Assembly: GCF_000382325.1 (NCBI RefSeq)
Contig: NZ_KB908056.1
Coordinates: forward strand, 209,097 to 273,096
Direction of reading: 5' to 3'
Source of the DNA: Woodsholea maritima DSM 17123
GTDB taxonomy: Bacteria > Pseudomonadota > Alphaproteobacteria > Caulobacterales > Maricaulaceae
Length of the DNA stretch: 64,000 bases
Both the position numbers and the translations under genes were made by a program. How positions within the stretch are numbered: position 1 is the first letter of the stretch; the number at the start of each line of letters is the position of its first letter. Positions 28,103-38,481 of the stretch are shown piece after piece. Under the pieces are notes generated by a model that saw nothing but the letters and a program-made list of their open reading frames with translations, was not told the origin of the DNA and did not search any database.

Positions 28103-28690
28103 TCAATCCAAACTCGCCGTTCCCCGATCAGGTCCGGCAGACGATATATTTGTCTCATCCGATTCTGCTTCGTAGAAGGTATAAGACAAGGTAATGATGC
28201 GCACATCGTCCAGACGTGCCGTCTCATCAAGATCAGGGTCCACAAAGAACAGAACCGGCATATCCATGCTCTCGCCTGGGGCCAAAGTCTGTTCTGTGAA
28301 ACAAAAACACTCGATCTTGGAAAAATAAGGGGCCGCCTTAAACGGGGTGATATTATAGGTCGCAACCCCAGTAATCGGATGATTGGTCGGATTAGTGGCG
28401 CGGTAATAGGCCAAAACTGATTCGCCAATATGCACGGTCATCTTGGTCTGTACTGGCTCAAACACCCAGGGCATCGAATGATCAGTACTGGCGTCAAAGC
28501 GGATTTCAACCGTGCGATCAAGAACCTGGCCGGTATCCGCCTCAGCGACCTGTGTCGTGCCGCCATAGCCCGTCACCCGACAGAAAAGATTGTACAGTGG
28601 GACCGCGGCATAGGCCATGCCCACCATGGTCACCACCGCAGCCAGGCAGATCGTTAAAACGCGGGTATTTTTATCACGTAAAAACTTCAT
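28103..28690 (-). CDS. ctaG: Cytochrome c oxidase assembly protein CtaG/Cox11
   Basis: Copper chaperone for the CuB site of subunit I. 195 residues: one N-terminal membrane helix (ICLAAVVTMVGMAYAAVPLY) and a periplasmic immunoglobulin-like domain with the copper-binding CFCF motif (ECFCFTEQTLAPGESMDMPV), plus the conserved FCRVTGYGGTTQ. The ATG follows directly after the CoxF-like stop codon (TAAATG). The 64 bases between its stop and the ctaE start hold nothing recognisable. Confidence 0.96.
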   Translation of the reverse strand: MKFLRDKNTRVLTICLAAVVTMVGMAYAAVPLYNLFCRVTGYGGTTQVAEADTGQVLDRTVEIRFDASTDHSMPWVFEPVQTKMTVHIGESVLAYYRATNPTNHPITGVATYNITPFKAAPYFSKIECFCFTEQTLAPGESMDMPVLFFVDPDLDETARLDDVRIITLSYTFYEAESDETNISSAGPDRGTASLD

Positions 28691-28906
28691 TTAGCCCGCA
28701 CCCCCGGCCGAAATATTGCTCGCCAAACGAATAACGGTGACGGCGAAAATCAGCCCCATAAAGCCCACGAGCGATAAGGCAATCATGATATTGCGCTTGT
28801 TACGGGCCGCGAGCTCTTCCGGGCTCAGCTTTACAAAATCCAGCTTTTCCCCATGAAGGGTATCGTGGCTGTCATTGGTGTTAGACGTCATGTGATCTTG
28901 GTTCAT
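28691..28906 (-). CDS. CoxF-like small membrane protein of the cox operon
   Basis: A 71-residue protein with a hydrophilic N terminus and one C-terminal membrane helix (IMIALSLVGFMGLIFAVTVI). The pattern KLSPEELAARNKRNIMIAL matches the short CoxF peptides that sit between ctaB and ctaG in alphaproteobacteria. It starts immediately after the ctaB stop and ends immediately before the ctaG start, so it is tightly coupled to both. The precise role in oxidase assembly is not known. Confidence 0.85.
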   Translation of the reverse strand: MNQDHMTSNTNDSHDTLHGEKLDFVKLSPEELAARNKRNIMIALSLVGFMGLIFAVTVIRLASNISAGGAG

Positions 28907-29881
28907 TTATGCACCCCATATCCGAGACAAGGGGATATAGGCCGCCAGGCCATGTTCGATCAGGAGTGCGGCAAAAAGTAATGTCAGATGCGCGATCGAG
29001 TAAGCAAACAGATCACGCGCAGCCTTGTCGCCCGCACGCACGGCATAAAGCTCATCCTCGGCCGCATTGGCATCGCCTGCGCGCGAGAGCCCCACACGGA
29101 TCGCCAGCGTGAAGAAGAGCGCGCCACCAATTACAGAGGCCACAGCATAAACGACACCGCCCAGCCCCGTCGTCAAAGGCGAAAGGCTGGCCGCCAGATA
29201 GGCAAAGGTATAGAGCACGATCTGAATACGCGTGTAGGGCGCGCCCTTGGCCACGGGCATCATCGGGACTTTGGCCGCAGAATAATCACCGGCTTTATAG
29301 AGGGCCAGCGCCCAGGAATGGGGCGGCGTCCACAAGAAGATGATCAAAAACAGAAGGATGGAATTCCAGCTGACATCCCCGGTGGCGCAGGCCCAGCCGA
29401 TCATCGGCGGAAAGGCACCGGCCGCACCGCCAATCACGATATTTTGCGGGGTCGAGCGTTTAAGCACCATCGTATAGATGACGGAATAGAAGAAGATGGA
29501 AAATGCCAACAGGCCCGCGGCGACATAATTGGTAGCCATAGCCATCAACAAGCAAGCGCCCAAAGCAGCAACAATCCCGAAGGCATAGGCATTTTCACGG
29601 CTGACAACGCCGCGCGGGATCGGACGAAGGCGCGTGCGCTTCATCACCGCATCAATATCGCTGTCATAGGCCATATTCAGGGCACCGGCAGCACCCGCCC
29701 CGACCGCCAATGCCAGAATGGCAATCGCGGCAGACACAATATTCATGTCCACTGGGGCCGCCACAAGGCCGGCCAACCCGGTGAACACCACCAAGGTCAT
29801 GACCCGCGGCTTCATCAGGTCAAAATAGTCGCGGGGCGACGCTGTCGAAACAGCACCGCCCGCGCGTGGACTGACACTCAT
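28907..29881 (-). CDS. ctaB: Heme O synthase (protoheme IX farnesyltransferase)
   Basis: UbiA-family prenyltransferase that farnesylates heme b to heme o for the oxidase. The protein is 324 residues from MSVSPRAGGAVS (29881), with nine membrane helices. The two aspartate-rich loops are NMAYDSDIDAVMKRTRLRP and the second in FLWTPPHSWALALYKAGDY, as in CtaB. A much longer open frame upstream (to 30154) is antisense to ctaD and not part of the gene. It lies 34 bases after ctaD on the same strand. Confidence 0.95.
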   Translation of the reverse strand: MSVSPRAGGAVSTASPRDYFDLMKPRVMTLVVFTGLAGLVAAPVDMNIVSAAIAILALAVGAGAAGALNMAYDSDIDAVMKRTRLRPIPRGVVSRENAYAFGIVAALGACLLMAMATNYVAAGLLAFSIFFYSVIYTMVLKRSTPQNIVIGGAAGAFPPMIGWACATGDVSWNSILLFLIIFLWTPPHSWALALYKAGDYSAAKVPMMPVAKGAPYTRIQIVLYTFAYLAASLSPLTTGLGGVVYAVASVIGGALFFTLAIRVGLSRAGDANAAEDELYAVRAGDKAARDLFAYSIAHLTLLFAALLIEHGLAAYIPLSRIWGA

Positions 29882-29915
29882 GTCGGTCAAAATGGTCTCA
29901 CTTTCCTCGAACAGC

Positions 29916-31553
<1,638 letters not shown>

Positions 31554-31559
31554 CTACCT

Positions 31560-32447
31560 CTAGCGCAGAGCAGCGAGTTGGGTCTCGCCTTGAGTTTGGT
31601 AATAGGCCGTTAAAACTTCCGGCGCGGTGTAAGGATCGTTTTGAGCCGCTGCAATCCAGCGATCAAAGACATCTTGAGGCACAACGTGCAGCTCGATCGG
31701 CATGAAAGAGTGATCACGCCCACATAGCTCAGAACACTGACCGAAATAAACGCCTTCCTGCTCAACATAGAACCAGGTTTCGTTCAAACGCCCAGGGATC
31801 GCATCCATCTTGATCCCAAAGGCGGGCATGGCCCAGTTATGGATCACATCAGACGCCGTTACTTCCAAACGCACGGTCTGGCCAGCGGGAACGACCATCG
31901 GCAGATCAGCAGACAGATTGCGGTGCTGACCCGGGCCAATATCTTCGGCGGCAACCATACTTGAAATGAACTCAAACCCGCCTTGATCAGGATAGGCATA
32001 GGTCCAGTTCCACTGATTGCCCGTGACTTTAATCGTCATATCCACGGCGCTAACGGTCTCACCAGCTTCGTTCTGCTCGGTCGGCAACACATCTTCAAGA
32101 TAGAGAAGACGGAAAGACGGCACCGCGATAACCACCAGGATCAGAACCGGTACGGCCGTCCAGATGATTTCCACCAAAGTGTTGTGGCTGAATTTGCTGG
32201 GGTTGGGGTTGGCTTTGGCGTTGTAACGCACAATCACCCACAGCAAGAGCGCCAAGACGACTAAGGTAATGATGGTGATGATCCAAAGGACCATGGAATG
32301 GAAGCTGGTAATGGCTTCCATGACGGGTGTGGCAGCCTCTTGCAAGCTCACTTGTTTATCCGTGGCAATACCGCGCACAGTGGCGGACGCCCCGGAGGCG
32401 AACAGGATAGAGGCGATGAAGGCGATAAGAGCGGCCTGGAAACGCAT
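31560..32447 (-). CDS. ctaC: Cytochrome c oxidase subunit II
   Basis: Electron-entry subunit, 295 residues: signal peptide (ALIAFIASILFASGASA), two membrane helices, then the periplasmic cupredoxin domain with the CuA site (YFGQCSELCGRDHSFMPIEL) and the aromatic path GNQWNWTYAYPDQGG. GGGGGAG precedes the ATG. It is the first gene of the minus-strand oxidase cluster. The 218 bases to the divergent TPR gene contain a small palindrome (CCTCC-CTGTCA-GGAGG at about 32525-32540) that could be part of promoter control. Confidence 0.97.
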   Translation of the reverse strand: MRFQAALIAFIASILFASGASATVRGIATDKQVSLQEAATPVMEAITSFHSMVLWIITIITLVVLALLLWVIVRYNAKANPNPSKFSHNTLVEIIWTAVPVLILVVIAVPSFRLLYLEDVLPTEQNEAGETVSAVDMTIKVTGNQWNWTYAYPDQGGFEFISSMVAAEDIGPGQHRNLSADLPMVVPAGQTVRLEVTASDVIHNWAMPAFGIKMDAIPGRLNETWFYVEQEGVYFGQCSELCGRDHSFMPIELHVVPQDVFDRWIAAAQNDPYTAPEVLTAYYQTQGETQLAALR

Positions 32448-32665
32448 GGCTCCCCCGAAAGGTCAACGGTTCGAAATAAAGACACCAAGAGTGTCAGATT
32501 GCGGCGGAATATAGGCCGGTCCTCCCTCCCTGTCAGGAGGTTAATGGCGCCTTTTTGTCGCAGGGGTGCCACTTTTTGTCACCCCGACCCTAATTCCGCC
32601 TCTGGTGAATCTAGTTTGAGTTTGTTATTGTCTATGTGGGGTTAAACATTTGGGTGGGAATTGCA

Positions 32666-33316
32666 ATGGCCTTTGATCAGAACCAAAGCCGGAATAAATG
32701 CATTAAAGACGCCGCCTTTGGCGGGCTTGCAGGCCTCGTCGTTGCGATTGGCCTCATCCTTTTGATGTCCTTCATCATGGGCGGCAATGCCCATGGCCAA
32801 GAAAGAGATTCGCGAGAATCGCGCGTCAATCCCGATGCCTCTTATCTGGCCGCCCTCACCGATTGTCAGGCTGGAACGCGAATGATCACTCCCAGCGCCT
32901 CGACCTTGGGGGCATGTGATTATGCCCTGAACGCCAGCACGCACGATACCCGCAAAACCGCAGAAATTCTCATTGATCGCGCCATTATCGCGCTGAACCG
33001 CAATGAAATCCGCCCCGCCCTCGCCGATCTGGAGCGCGCCATCAGCTTAGAGCCTGACATGGCCGTGGCTCATCTCAATCTCGCCGCCGCCGCTATTAAA
33101 GCCGGGCAGTTCCAGCGCGCCCTGGGGGCCGCGGAAGCTGCGCTTAGCCTCAATATCTCTGATCCAGCCCTGGCGCATTATAATCGTGCGATCGCTTTGG
33201 AGGGTCTGCGCCTGTGGGATGAAGCCTATCTCGCTTATGGTGAGGCCGCAGCGCTTGCCCCTGACAATGTTGAGTTTGCCGCTCAGCCCCGCCGCTTTCG
33301 CCAGCATCAGGGCTAG
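32666..33316 (+). CDS. Membrane-anchored tetratricopeptide repeat protein
   Basis: About 216 residues. After a hydrophilic N terminus comes one membrane helix (LAGLVVAIGLILLMSFIMGG), then a periplasmic part with three TPR units from about residue 100 (AEILIDRAIIALNRNEIRPA, AVAHLNLAAAAIKAGQFQRA, and PALAHYNRAIALEGLRLWDE). TPRs mediate protein contacts; the partner is unknown. I chose the ATG at 32666 (MAFDQNQSRNK) with GGGAA upstream. It is divergent from ctaC and 118 bases before tldD. Confidence 0.85.
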   Translation: MAFDQNQSRNKCIKDAAFGGLAGLVVAIGLILLMSFIMGGNAHGQERDSRESRVNPDASYLAALTDCQAGTRMITPSASTLGACDYALNASTHDTRKTAEILIDRAIIALNRNEIRPALADLERAISLEPDMAVAHLNLAAAAIKAGQFQRALGAAEAALSLNISDPALAHYNRAIALEGLRLWDEAYLAYGEAAALAPDNVEFAAQPRRFRQHQG

Positions 33317-33434
33317 TTCGCGCCTCTTTATTCCTGCCTTATCCGCATGAAACTGCCGCGCGCCCCTCGCGCTAGGCAGTCTGGCGCGCTATGTCTTAGA
33401 TCTCATCGTAAGATAATAGCGGAGCCGAGCCCTG

Positions 33435-34847
33435 ATGACCTCCACCCCCTTTGACGCTTTTGACTTTACCGCCGAGCAAGCCCGCACCGTCCTCAGCGAG
33501 GCTTTAAGCGGGGCCGATGATGGGGAATTATTCCTAGAGGTCTCAACATCGGAATCCCTCGCCTTTGATGATGGCCGCTTGAAAATGGCCAATTTCGATT
33601 CTGAGCGCGGCTTTGGCTTACGCAGCGTTTTTGAGGACAGCTTTGGCTTTGCCCATTCCAATGATCCGACTTTGGCGGCTCTAAAGCGCGCCGCCGCAAC
33701 GGCCAGCGCCGCGCGCCAGGGCCGTAATGCCGTCATGGCCCCACCGCCTGCGCGCACCAATAATGTCCTCTATGGCGATATTGATCCCATCGTCTCGCCC
33801 GGTTTCGATGCCAAAGCGAAATTGCTGGCCGAGATCGACGCTTACTTACGCAACAAGGATGACGAGGTTGTCCAGGTCGCCTGCTCCCTCAGCGGGGAGC
33901 GCCGGGTGATCGCCATTGTACGCGCCGATGGCGATGTACGCACCGATATTCGCCCTCTGGTGCGCCTCAATGTCTCCGTCACGATAGAGCGCCAAGGCCG
34001 CCGGGAAAGCGGTTCAGCCGGCGCGGGCGGACGTGCCGAATTTGAACGCTGGATCGCGCCGGAACACTGGAAAGCCCTCGCCGATGAGGCTTTACGCGTG
34101 GCTAAAGTCAATATCGCTGCCGTCGACGCGCCTGCGGGCGAATGGGAGGTGATGCTGGGGGCCGGTTGGCCCGCGATTTTGCTGCATGAAGCCGTCGGTC
34201 ACGGCCTGGAAGGCGATTTCAACCGCAAAGGCAGCTCTGCCTTCGCCGGAAAAGTCGGCCAGCACGTCGCCGCCAAAGGCGTAACGGTCATTGATGACGG
34301 CACGATTGCCGACCGACGTGGCTCGATCACCTTTGATGATGAAGGCACGCCCAGCCAACGCACCACCCTGATCGAGGACGGCAAGCTGGTCGGCTATATG
34401 CAAGATCGCATGAATGCGCGCCTGATGGGCGTTGCCCCCACTGGCAATGGCCGACGCGAAAGCTATGCCTGCCCGCCCATGCCGCGCATGACCAATACCC
34501 TTATGGCCAATGGGGATCGTGATCCGCAAGAGATGCTCGCCGATGTCAAAGACGGCATCTTCGCCAAGAATTTCGGCGGCGGTCAGGTCGATATCACCTC
34601 CGGCAAATTTGTATTCCGCTGCACCGAAGCCTATCGCGTGCGCAACGGCAAAATTGAAGAGGCGATCAAAGGCGCAACCCTGATCGGGGATGGCCCCACC
34701 GCCTTGACCAAAATCTCCGCCATTGGCAATGACTTTGAAATGGACCCTGGTGTCGGCACCTGTGGTAAGGCGGGCCAAGGCGTGCCTGTCGGGGTCGGTC
34801 AACCCTCCCTCACCCTGCAAGGCTTGACCCTTGGCGGCGCGGGTTAA
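33435..34847 (+). CDS. tldD: Metalloprotease TldD
   Basis: Subunit of the TldD/TldE protease that trims peptides such as microcin B17 precursors and unfolded substrates; the active zinc site is in TldD. The protein is 470 residues and includes the HExxxH motif in LLHEAVGHGLEGDFNRKG, the preceding AGWPAIL, and a C-terminal domain ending LTLGGAG. Its partner, the PmbA/TldE gene, is in the same window at 52518. tldD next to the cox genes is a common alphaproteobacterial order. The start MTSTPFDAFDFTAEQA fits the family. Confidence 0.95.
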   Translation: MTSTPFDAFDFTAEQARTVLSEALSGADDGELFLEVSTSESLAFDDGRLKMANFDSERGFGLRSVFEDSFGFAHSNDPTLAALKRAAATASAARQGRNAVMAPPPARTNNVLYGDIDPIVSPGFDAKAKLLAEIDAYLRNKDDEVVQVACSLSGERRVIAIVRADGDVRTDIRPLVRLNVSVTIERQGRRESGSAGAGGRAEFERWIAPEHWKALADEALRVAKVNIAAVDAPAGEWEVMLGAGWPAILLHEAVGHGLEGDFNRKGSSAFAGKVGQHVAAKGVTVIDDGTIADRRGSITFDDEGTPSQRTTLIEDGKLVGYMQDRMNARLMGVAPTGNGRRESYACPPMPRMTNTLMANGDRDPQEMLADVKDGIFAKNFGGGQVDITSGKFVFRCTEAYRVRNGKIEEAIKGATLIGDGPTALTKISAIGNDFEMDPGVGTCGKAGQGVPVGVGQPSLTLQGLTLGGAG

Positions 34848-34872
34848 ATCAGAACCTCGTGATTTTTAAGTG

Positions 34873-34900
34873 AAAAGAGAGCCAATTGGCTCTCTTTTTT
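34873..34900 (+). terminator. Intrinsic terminator of tldD
   Basis: AAAAGAGAGCC-AATT-GGCTCTCTTTTTT, an 11-base perfect stem with a T-run, 25 bases after the tldD stop codon. The symmetric tails make it bidirectional in principle. Confidence 0.85.
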
Positions 34901-35084
34901 ATGATATGGGATCACAAGAGATAATAATGATGTGACTTTATTTCTATCATCACAACTATATCACGCGACCTTGATCGCATTCATGTGAATATGAATTCAA
35001 ACACAGCCTGTTTTATAGCAGCGCGCCCATCGCTCTATTTTCTTAGAGATCAGTAAAACCTTTTAAAGGGGACGGCCGAACGCC
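34901..35084 (+). other. Gene-free stretch between two terminators (possible small RNA)
   Basis: No ORF longer than about 20 codons is supported here, yet a second strong terminator follows at 35085 with no gene before it. An 18-codon frame (ATG near 34991, MNSNTACFIAARPSLYFL) is present but has no clear ribosome-binding site. The simplest reading is a short untranslated RNA ending at 35113 or a relic of a lost gene. AT-rich throughout. Confidence 0.3.
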
Positions 35085-35113
35085 GGCGCAGCCCTATAGG
35101 GCTGCGCCTTTTT
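35085..35113 (+). terminator. Strong intrinsic terminator without an obvious gene upstream
   Basis: GGCGCAGCCC-TATA-GGGCTGCGCC, a 10-base perfect stem, followed by TTTTT (35109-35113). It lies 238 bases before the TonB receptor start and 185 bases after the tldD terminator. Confidence 0.85.
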
Positions 35114-35250
35114 ATGAAGCGTGTGTAATATTCAAGAAATGTGACAGATGTTTAAGGTCGTAAAAATTACACCGGCCAGAGATACTGACAATGTAATTTA
35201 AATTGAAAAATCAAAAACTTGAAACATATGAATTTACTCAATTCACGCCC

Positions 35251-35338
35251 ATCTCACACCCCCGTGAGATTACCTACCAAAAGTTCAGTACAGCTTTGAT
35301 CCGGACAAAAATATGGTCCCGTCATATTTCGACCGGAT
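35251..35338 (+). promoter_or_regulatory. Two hairpins in the leader of the TonB-receptor gene
   Basis: First hairpin: ATCTCAC (35251-35257), loop ACCCCC, GTGAGAT (35264-35270). Second, longer and imperfect: ATCCGG...AAATATG (from 35299) pairs with CATATTTCGACCGGAT (35323-35338). The second ends right at the GGGGAC ribosome-binding site and 13 bases before the ATG, a place where it could control initiation. No known riboswitch class is recognised. Confidence 0.4.
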
Positions 35339-35351
35339 TGGGGACATTGTT

Positions 35352-37418
35352 ATGACGAAATTCTCTCTTGGGCTTGCGAGCGCACTCTTGCTCTGCGTCG
35401 CCAGCGCACCCTTGGCCACGGCGCAAAACACAGCTGCATCTGATAGCTCGATGATGAGTTATGACAGCGAATTTTTTGCCCAATTCAATGCCCTTACTGC
35501 GCTTGACATGGTTCAGCAAGTGCCCGGCTTTACCATTGATGATGGCGACAACCGCCGCGGTCTCGCCGGGGCTTTGAGTAATGTTCTGGTCAACGGCAAT
35601 CGGGTCAGCACAAAGGGCAGCGGGGCCTTTGGCACGCTGCGTCGCATCCCGGCCTCTGATGTTGTCTCCATTGAGCTGATCCGGGGCAATGTTCCCGGCA
35701 TTGATATGCGCGGCCAATCGAGCGTCGTTAATGTTCACCTTAAAGAAGGGGCCGGGACCAGTGGTTCAACGCGCCTGCGCCTTACCCATTGGGAAAGCAA
35801 TCGCATCATGCCTAGCGGGGAAGCGTCTATGACCTTTGCCGGGGACAATCATGATATCACCTTCGGGGTTGAGCTTAACTCCGCTGGCGGTGGCAATCCG
35901 GCCAACCGCAAGCGCTATAATAGCGTGGGCGAACTGACCGATCACCTCGAAGATCGTGATCACGGTTTCTTTTACGAAGCCTCGCCCTTCATGAATGCGA
36001 CGTACAATTTTGCGAATGGCGACACTTTCACCTTTTCGGCTCAAGGCTGGAACTGGCACGATGATTGGTATGGCATTTCGCGTCACTACGATGGTCAAGG
36101 ACGCTATGTCGACATTCAGGAACAAGACCGCGATGTCGGAGGCTTTGTTTACAATCTCAATGCTGAGTATGAACATGCTTTCTCTGAGACTTTAAGCCTC
36201 AAATTCATTGGGTTTTATCGCGACGGAAATCGTGATGCCCGCAGAGATTTTACCACCCTTCGCGCCGACGGTCCGCTTGATCACCGTGCCTTGATTGATG
36301 ATGAGGTAGAGTTTGGTGAGCAGATCCTGCGCTCCCAGCTGAGCTGGACGCCGCAGGGCCCGCATAGTTTTGAGTTTACGGCTGAACGCGCCTTCAATTT
36401 CCGTGACAGTGATTTTCTATTGCAAGAAGATGATGGATCAGGGCTGGCTCGCGTTGCCCTGCCGGTCAGTAACACCCGCGTGGAAGAAGTGCGTTGGGAT
36501 TTCTCGGCCTCTCATGGCTGGCAAATCCGCGAAAACCTCAATCTTGAAACCATATTGGCTTGGGAAACCTCAACCATTAGCCAAAGCGGTGATGCTGAGC
36601 AAGAACGTGATCTTCAATACTTCAAACCCAATGTCACATTGACTTGGGATCTTGACCCGCAAAACCAGATCCGCCTGAAAGTTGAGCGCGAAATCGGTCA
36701 GCTGAATTTTGAAGACTTCATTTCTTCGGTCGATGTACGCGACAGCCAAACCAATACCGGCAACCCCAATCTGGAACCTACCCAGGCCTGGCTGGCTGAG
36801 GCCGTTTGGGAACGTCGTTTTGGCGAGGATGCCACAATCACCCTGACCGCCAATCATCGTGAGTATGATGCCGTCAGCGGCACTGTGGCGCTCGGCGGCG
36901 GGCTCAGCGAAGGGCCCGGCAATCTCGAAAACGGCAAGCGAAGCGAATTGATTTTCGACGCCAACCTGCCTTTGGACCGGATCGGATTACGCGGCGCGGT
37001 TCTTGAACCCATCTTTGCCCTGCGTCATTCTGAAGTCACTGATCCCTTTACCGGTGAAACTCGTCCCATTCCCGGCGTTTCTGACTGGCGCTTTGATGTC
37101 GACTTCCGCCAAGATTTCCAAAACTTGGGTTGGGCCTGGGGCTTTGATTATCACTATGCCAGCGAAGAAGACGTCTATAGATTGCGCGAGAACCGGTATA
37201 TTCAACAATCCAAAGGTGATCTGGACATCTTTGTTGAAACCAGCCGCTATTTCGGCGTGACAACACGCTTAGGCGTTGATGGGCTGATCCACGATGCCCA
37301 TGTCCGCCGGCGCGTCTTCTTCGACCCTCTCAGAGCCAATGGCCAATATAATGGGGAAGAAATCCGTGAAACCAATTTCTACCGCACGATCTATCTGGAA
37401 GTCACAAAAACCTTCTAG
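35352..37418 (+). CDS. TonB-dependent outer-membrane receptor
   Basis: A 688-residue beta-barrel receptor. Signal peptide MTKFSLGLASALLLCVASAP, then an N-terminal plug domain (about residues 40-140) with LDMVQQVPGFTIDDGDN and LVNGNRVSTKG and the conserved IPASDVVSIELIRGN, then a barrel with repeated amphipathic strands and a final aromatic residue (YLEVTKTF, ending in Phe). The plug is of the small type without a carboxypeptidase-like extension. The substrate is unknown; iron-siderophore, peptide and glycan uptake are all possible. The next gene overlaps its 3' end and encodes a retropepsin-like protease. The ATG at 35352 has GGGGAC upstream; the ATG at 35313 has not. Confidence 0.92.
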   Translation: MTKFSLGLASALLLCVASAPLATAQNTAASDSSMMSYDSEFFAQFNALTALDMVQQVPGFTIDDGDNRRGLAGALSNVLVNGNRVSTKGSGAFGTLRRIPASDVVSIELIRGNVPGIDMRGQSSVVNVHLKEGAGTSGSTRLRLTHWESNRIMPSGEASMTFAGDNHDITFGVELNSAGGGNPANRKRYNSVGELTDHLEDRDHGFFYEASPFMNATYNFANGDTFTFSAQGWNWHDDWYGISRHYDGQGRYVDIQEQDRDVGGFVYNLNAEYEHAFSETLSLKFIGFYRDGNRDARRDFTTLRADGPLDHRALIDDEVEFGEQILRSQLSWTPQGPHSFEFTAERAFNFRDSDFLLQEDDGSGLARVALPVSNTRVEEVRWDFSASHGWQIRENLNLETILAWETSTISQSGDAEQERDLQYFKPNVTLTWDLDPQNQIRLKVEREIGQLNFEDFISSVDVRDSQTNTGNPNLEPTQAWLAEAVWERRFGEDATITLTANHREYDAVSGTVALGGGLSEGPGNLENGKRSELIFDANLPLDRIGLRGAVLEPIFALRHSEVTDPFTGETRPIPGVSDWRFDVDFRQDFQNLGWAWGFDYHYASEEDVYRLRENRYIQQSKGDLDIFVETSRYFGVTTRLGVDGLIHDAHVRRRVFFDPLRANGQYNGEEIRETNFYRTIYLEVTKTF

Positions 37419-38403
37419 CCCGCCGAGTTTTCAGGACGCAGTCGCTCTGCCCCCCCAGCGCAGTAAAAACCGTGTCCTGACCCTTCGCCAAGGGGCCTTT
37501 GGCCTCTTGGCGGGGGGAATTTTATCCAGTGTTGGCGGGGCGCAAAACCTTGAGCGCACGAGCCTGCCCATGCACCAGGTCGAAAGTGGGCATTACGTGG
37601 TCGATGTCAGCCTGGGCCGCTCCATTCACCTGCACCGCGATGATGCTGAGCCCCAGAGCCGCTTTCCGTTTATCGTTGATACCGGTGCCAGCCATACCGC
37701 CCTGGTTGAGCACATTGCCACGCATCTGGGCTATCAGCGCCCAATAGAATTCGATCAAAGCGCCACATCATTGACCGAACGCTTCGATACACACATCTAT
37801 CGTTTAGAAAGCTTCGACTTTGGCCTTGGTCCAAGATCTATGGACACCGTCATTGTTTTCGCTGAACCCGATGAAGACTTCTCGGCCTTTGGCCTCCTGG
37901 CCGCCAATCACTTGAGTGATAGTCCCTATAGCCTGGATTTTCACGCTCAAACGATAAACTTTGGCATCCCTGAGCCGAGCCGCCAGGATATTAAGATCAG
38001 CGATCACTTCAACATTTTATTGGGCGAGGCCTATATAAGTCGGAGACAAGAGCCAATCCACGTCATGCTCGATACCGGCTCAACCCGGACCATTGCGAAT
38101 AGGGCTTTAGCACGCCGCCTGGTGAGCCTTGATGATACAATCGTGCTCAATCTTCGCGGCGTGGGCTCGCGCATCCCCCAAAGGGCAACAGCTGGTGTGT
38201 ATTTGACCCATTTCAAGATTGGCGAGGTGTGCGTTGGGCGCATGCCCGTGATCGAAGCCGATCTTTTCGTCTTCCAAGAGTTAGGTTGGGCGAATGAACC
38301 TGCATTATTACTGGGCTTGGACGTCTTGCAATATACCCGCCTGAGCTTTGATCCCGATCACGCCAGTGTTGAGGTAACGGGCTATAACCGCGCGCAATGT
38401 TGA
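37366..38403 (+). CDS. Two-lobed retropepsin-like aspartic protease
   Basis: A 345-residue protein with two DTG active-site motifs, FIVDTGASHT (105-107) and VMLDTGSTRT (236-238), each followed by a hydrophobic-Gly element (FGLLAANHL and LLLGLDVLQYT). One chain therefore carries both catalytic aspartates, like a pepsin built from two retropepsin lobes. The N terminus has a hydrophobic segment (AFGLLAGGILSSVGG) after basic residues, pointing to export. The start is uncertain: GTG at 37366 with GGGGAAG upstream is my choice; ATGs at 37339 and 37351 are also in frame. The gene overlaps the TonB-receptor gene by 53 bases in another frame and is followed by a strong terminator. Substrate unknown. 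Confidence 0.82.
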   Translation: MKPISTARSIWKSQKPSSPPSFQDAVALPPQRSKNRVLTLRQGAFGLLAGGILSSVGGAQNLERTSLPMHQVESGHYVVDVSLGRSIHLHRDDAEPQSRFPFIVDTGASHTALVEHIATHLGYQRPIEFDQSATSLTERFDTHIYRLESFDFGLGPRSMDTVIVFAEPDEDFSAFGLLAANHLSDSPYSLDFHAQTINFGIPEPSRQDIKISDHFNILLGEAYISRRQEPIHVMLDTGSTRTIANRALARRLVSLDDTIVLNLRGVGSRIPQRATAGVYLTHFKIGEVCVGRMPVIEADLFVFQELGWANEPALLLGLDVLQYTRLSFDPDHASVEVTGYNRAQC

Positions 38404-38420
38404 ACCTTATGAAGCGTATA

Positions 38421-38458
38421 AAAAAACCCGCTGAAGCCATCGCTTCAGCGGGTTTTTT
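38421..38458. terminator. Bidirectional terminator between convergent genes
   Basis: AAAAAACCCGCTGAAGC and GCTTCAGCGGGTTTTTT form a 17-base perfect stem around CATC. It serves the retropepsin gene (plus) and the POT transporter gene (minus), whose stop is 24 bases away. Confidence 0.92.
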
Positions 38459-38481
38459 GTAAAGGTCAAGTCCCTTAGCGC

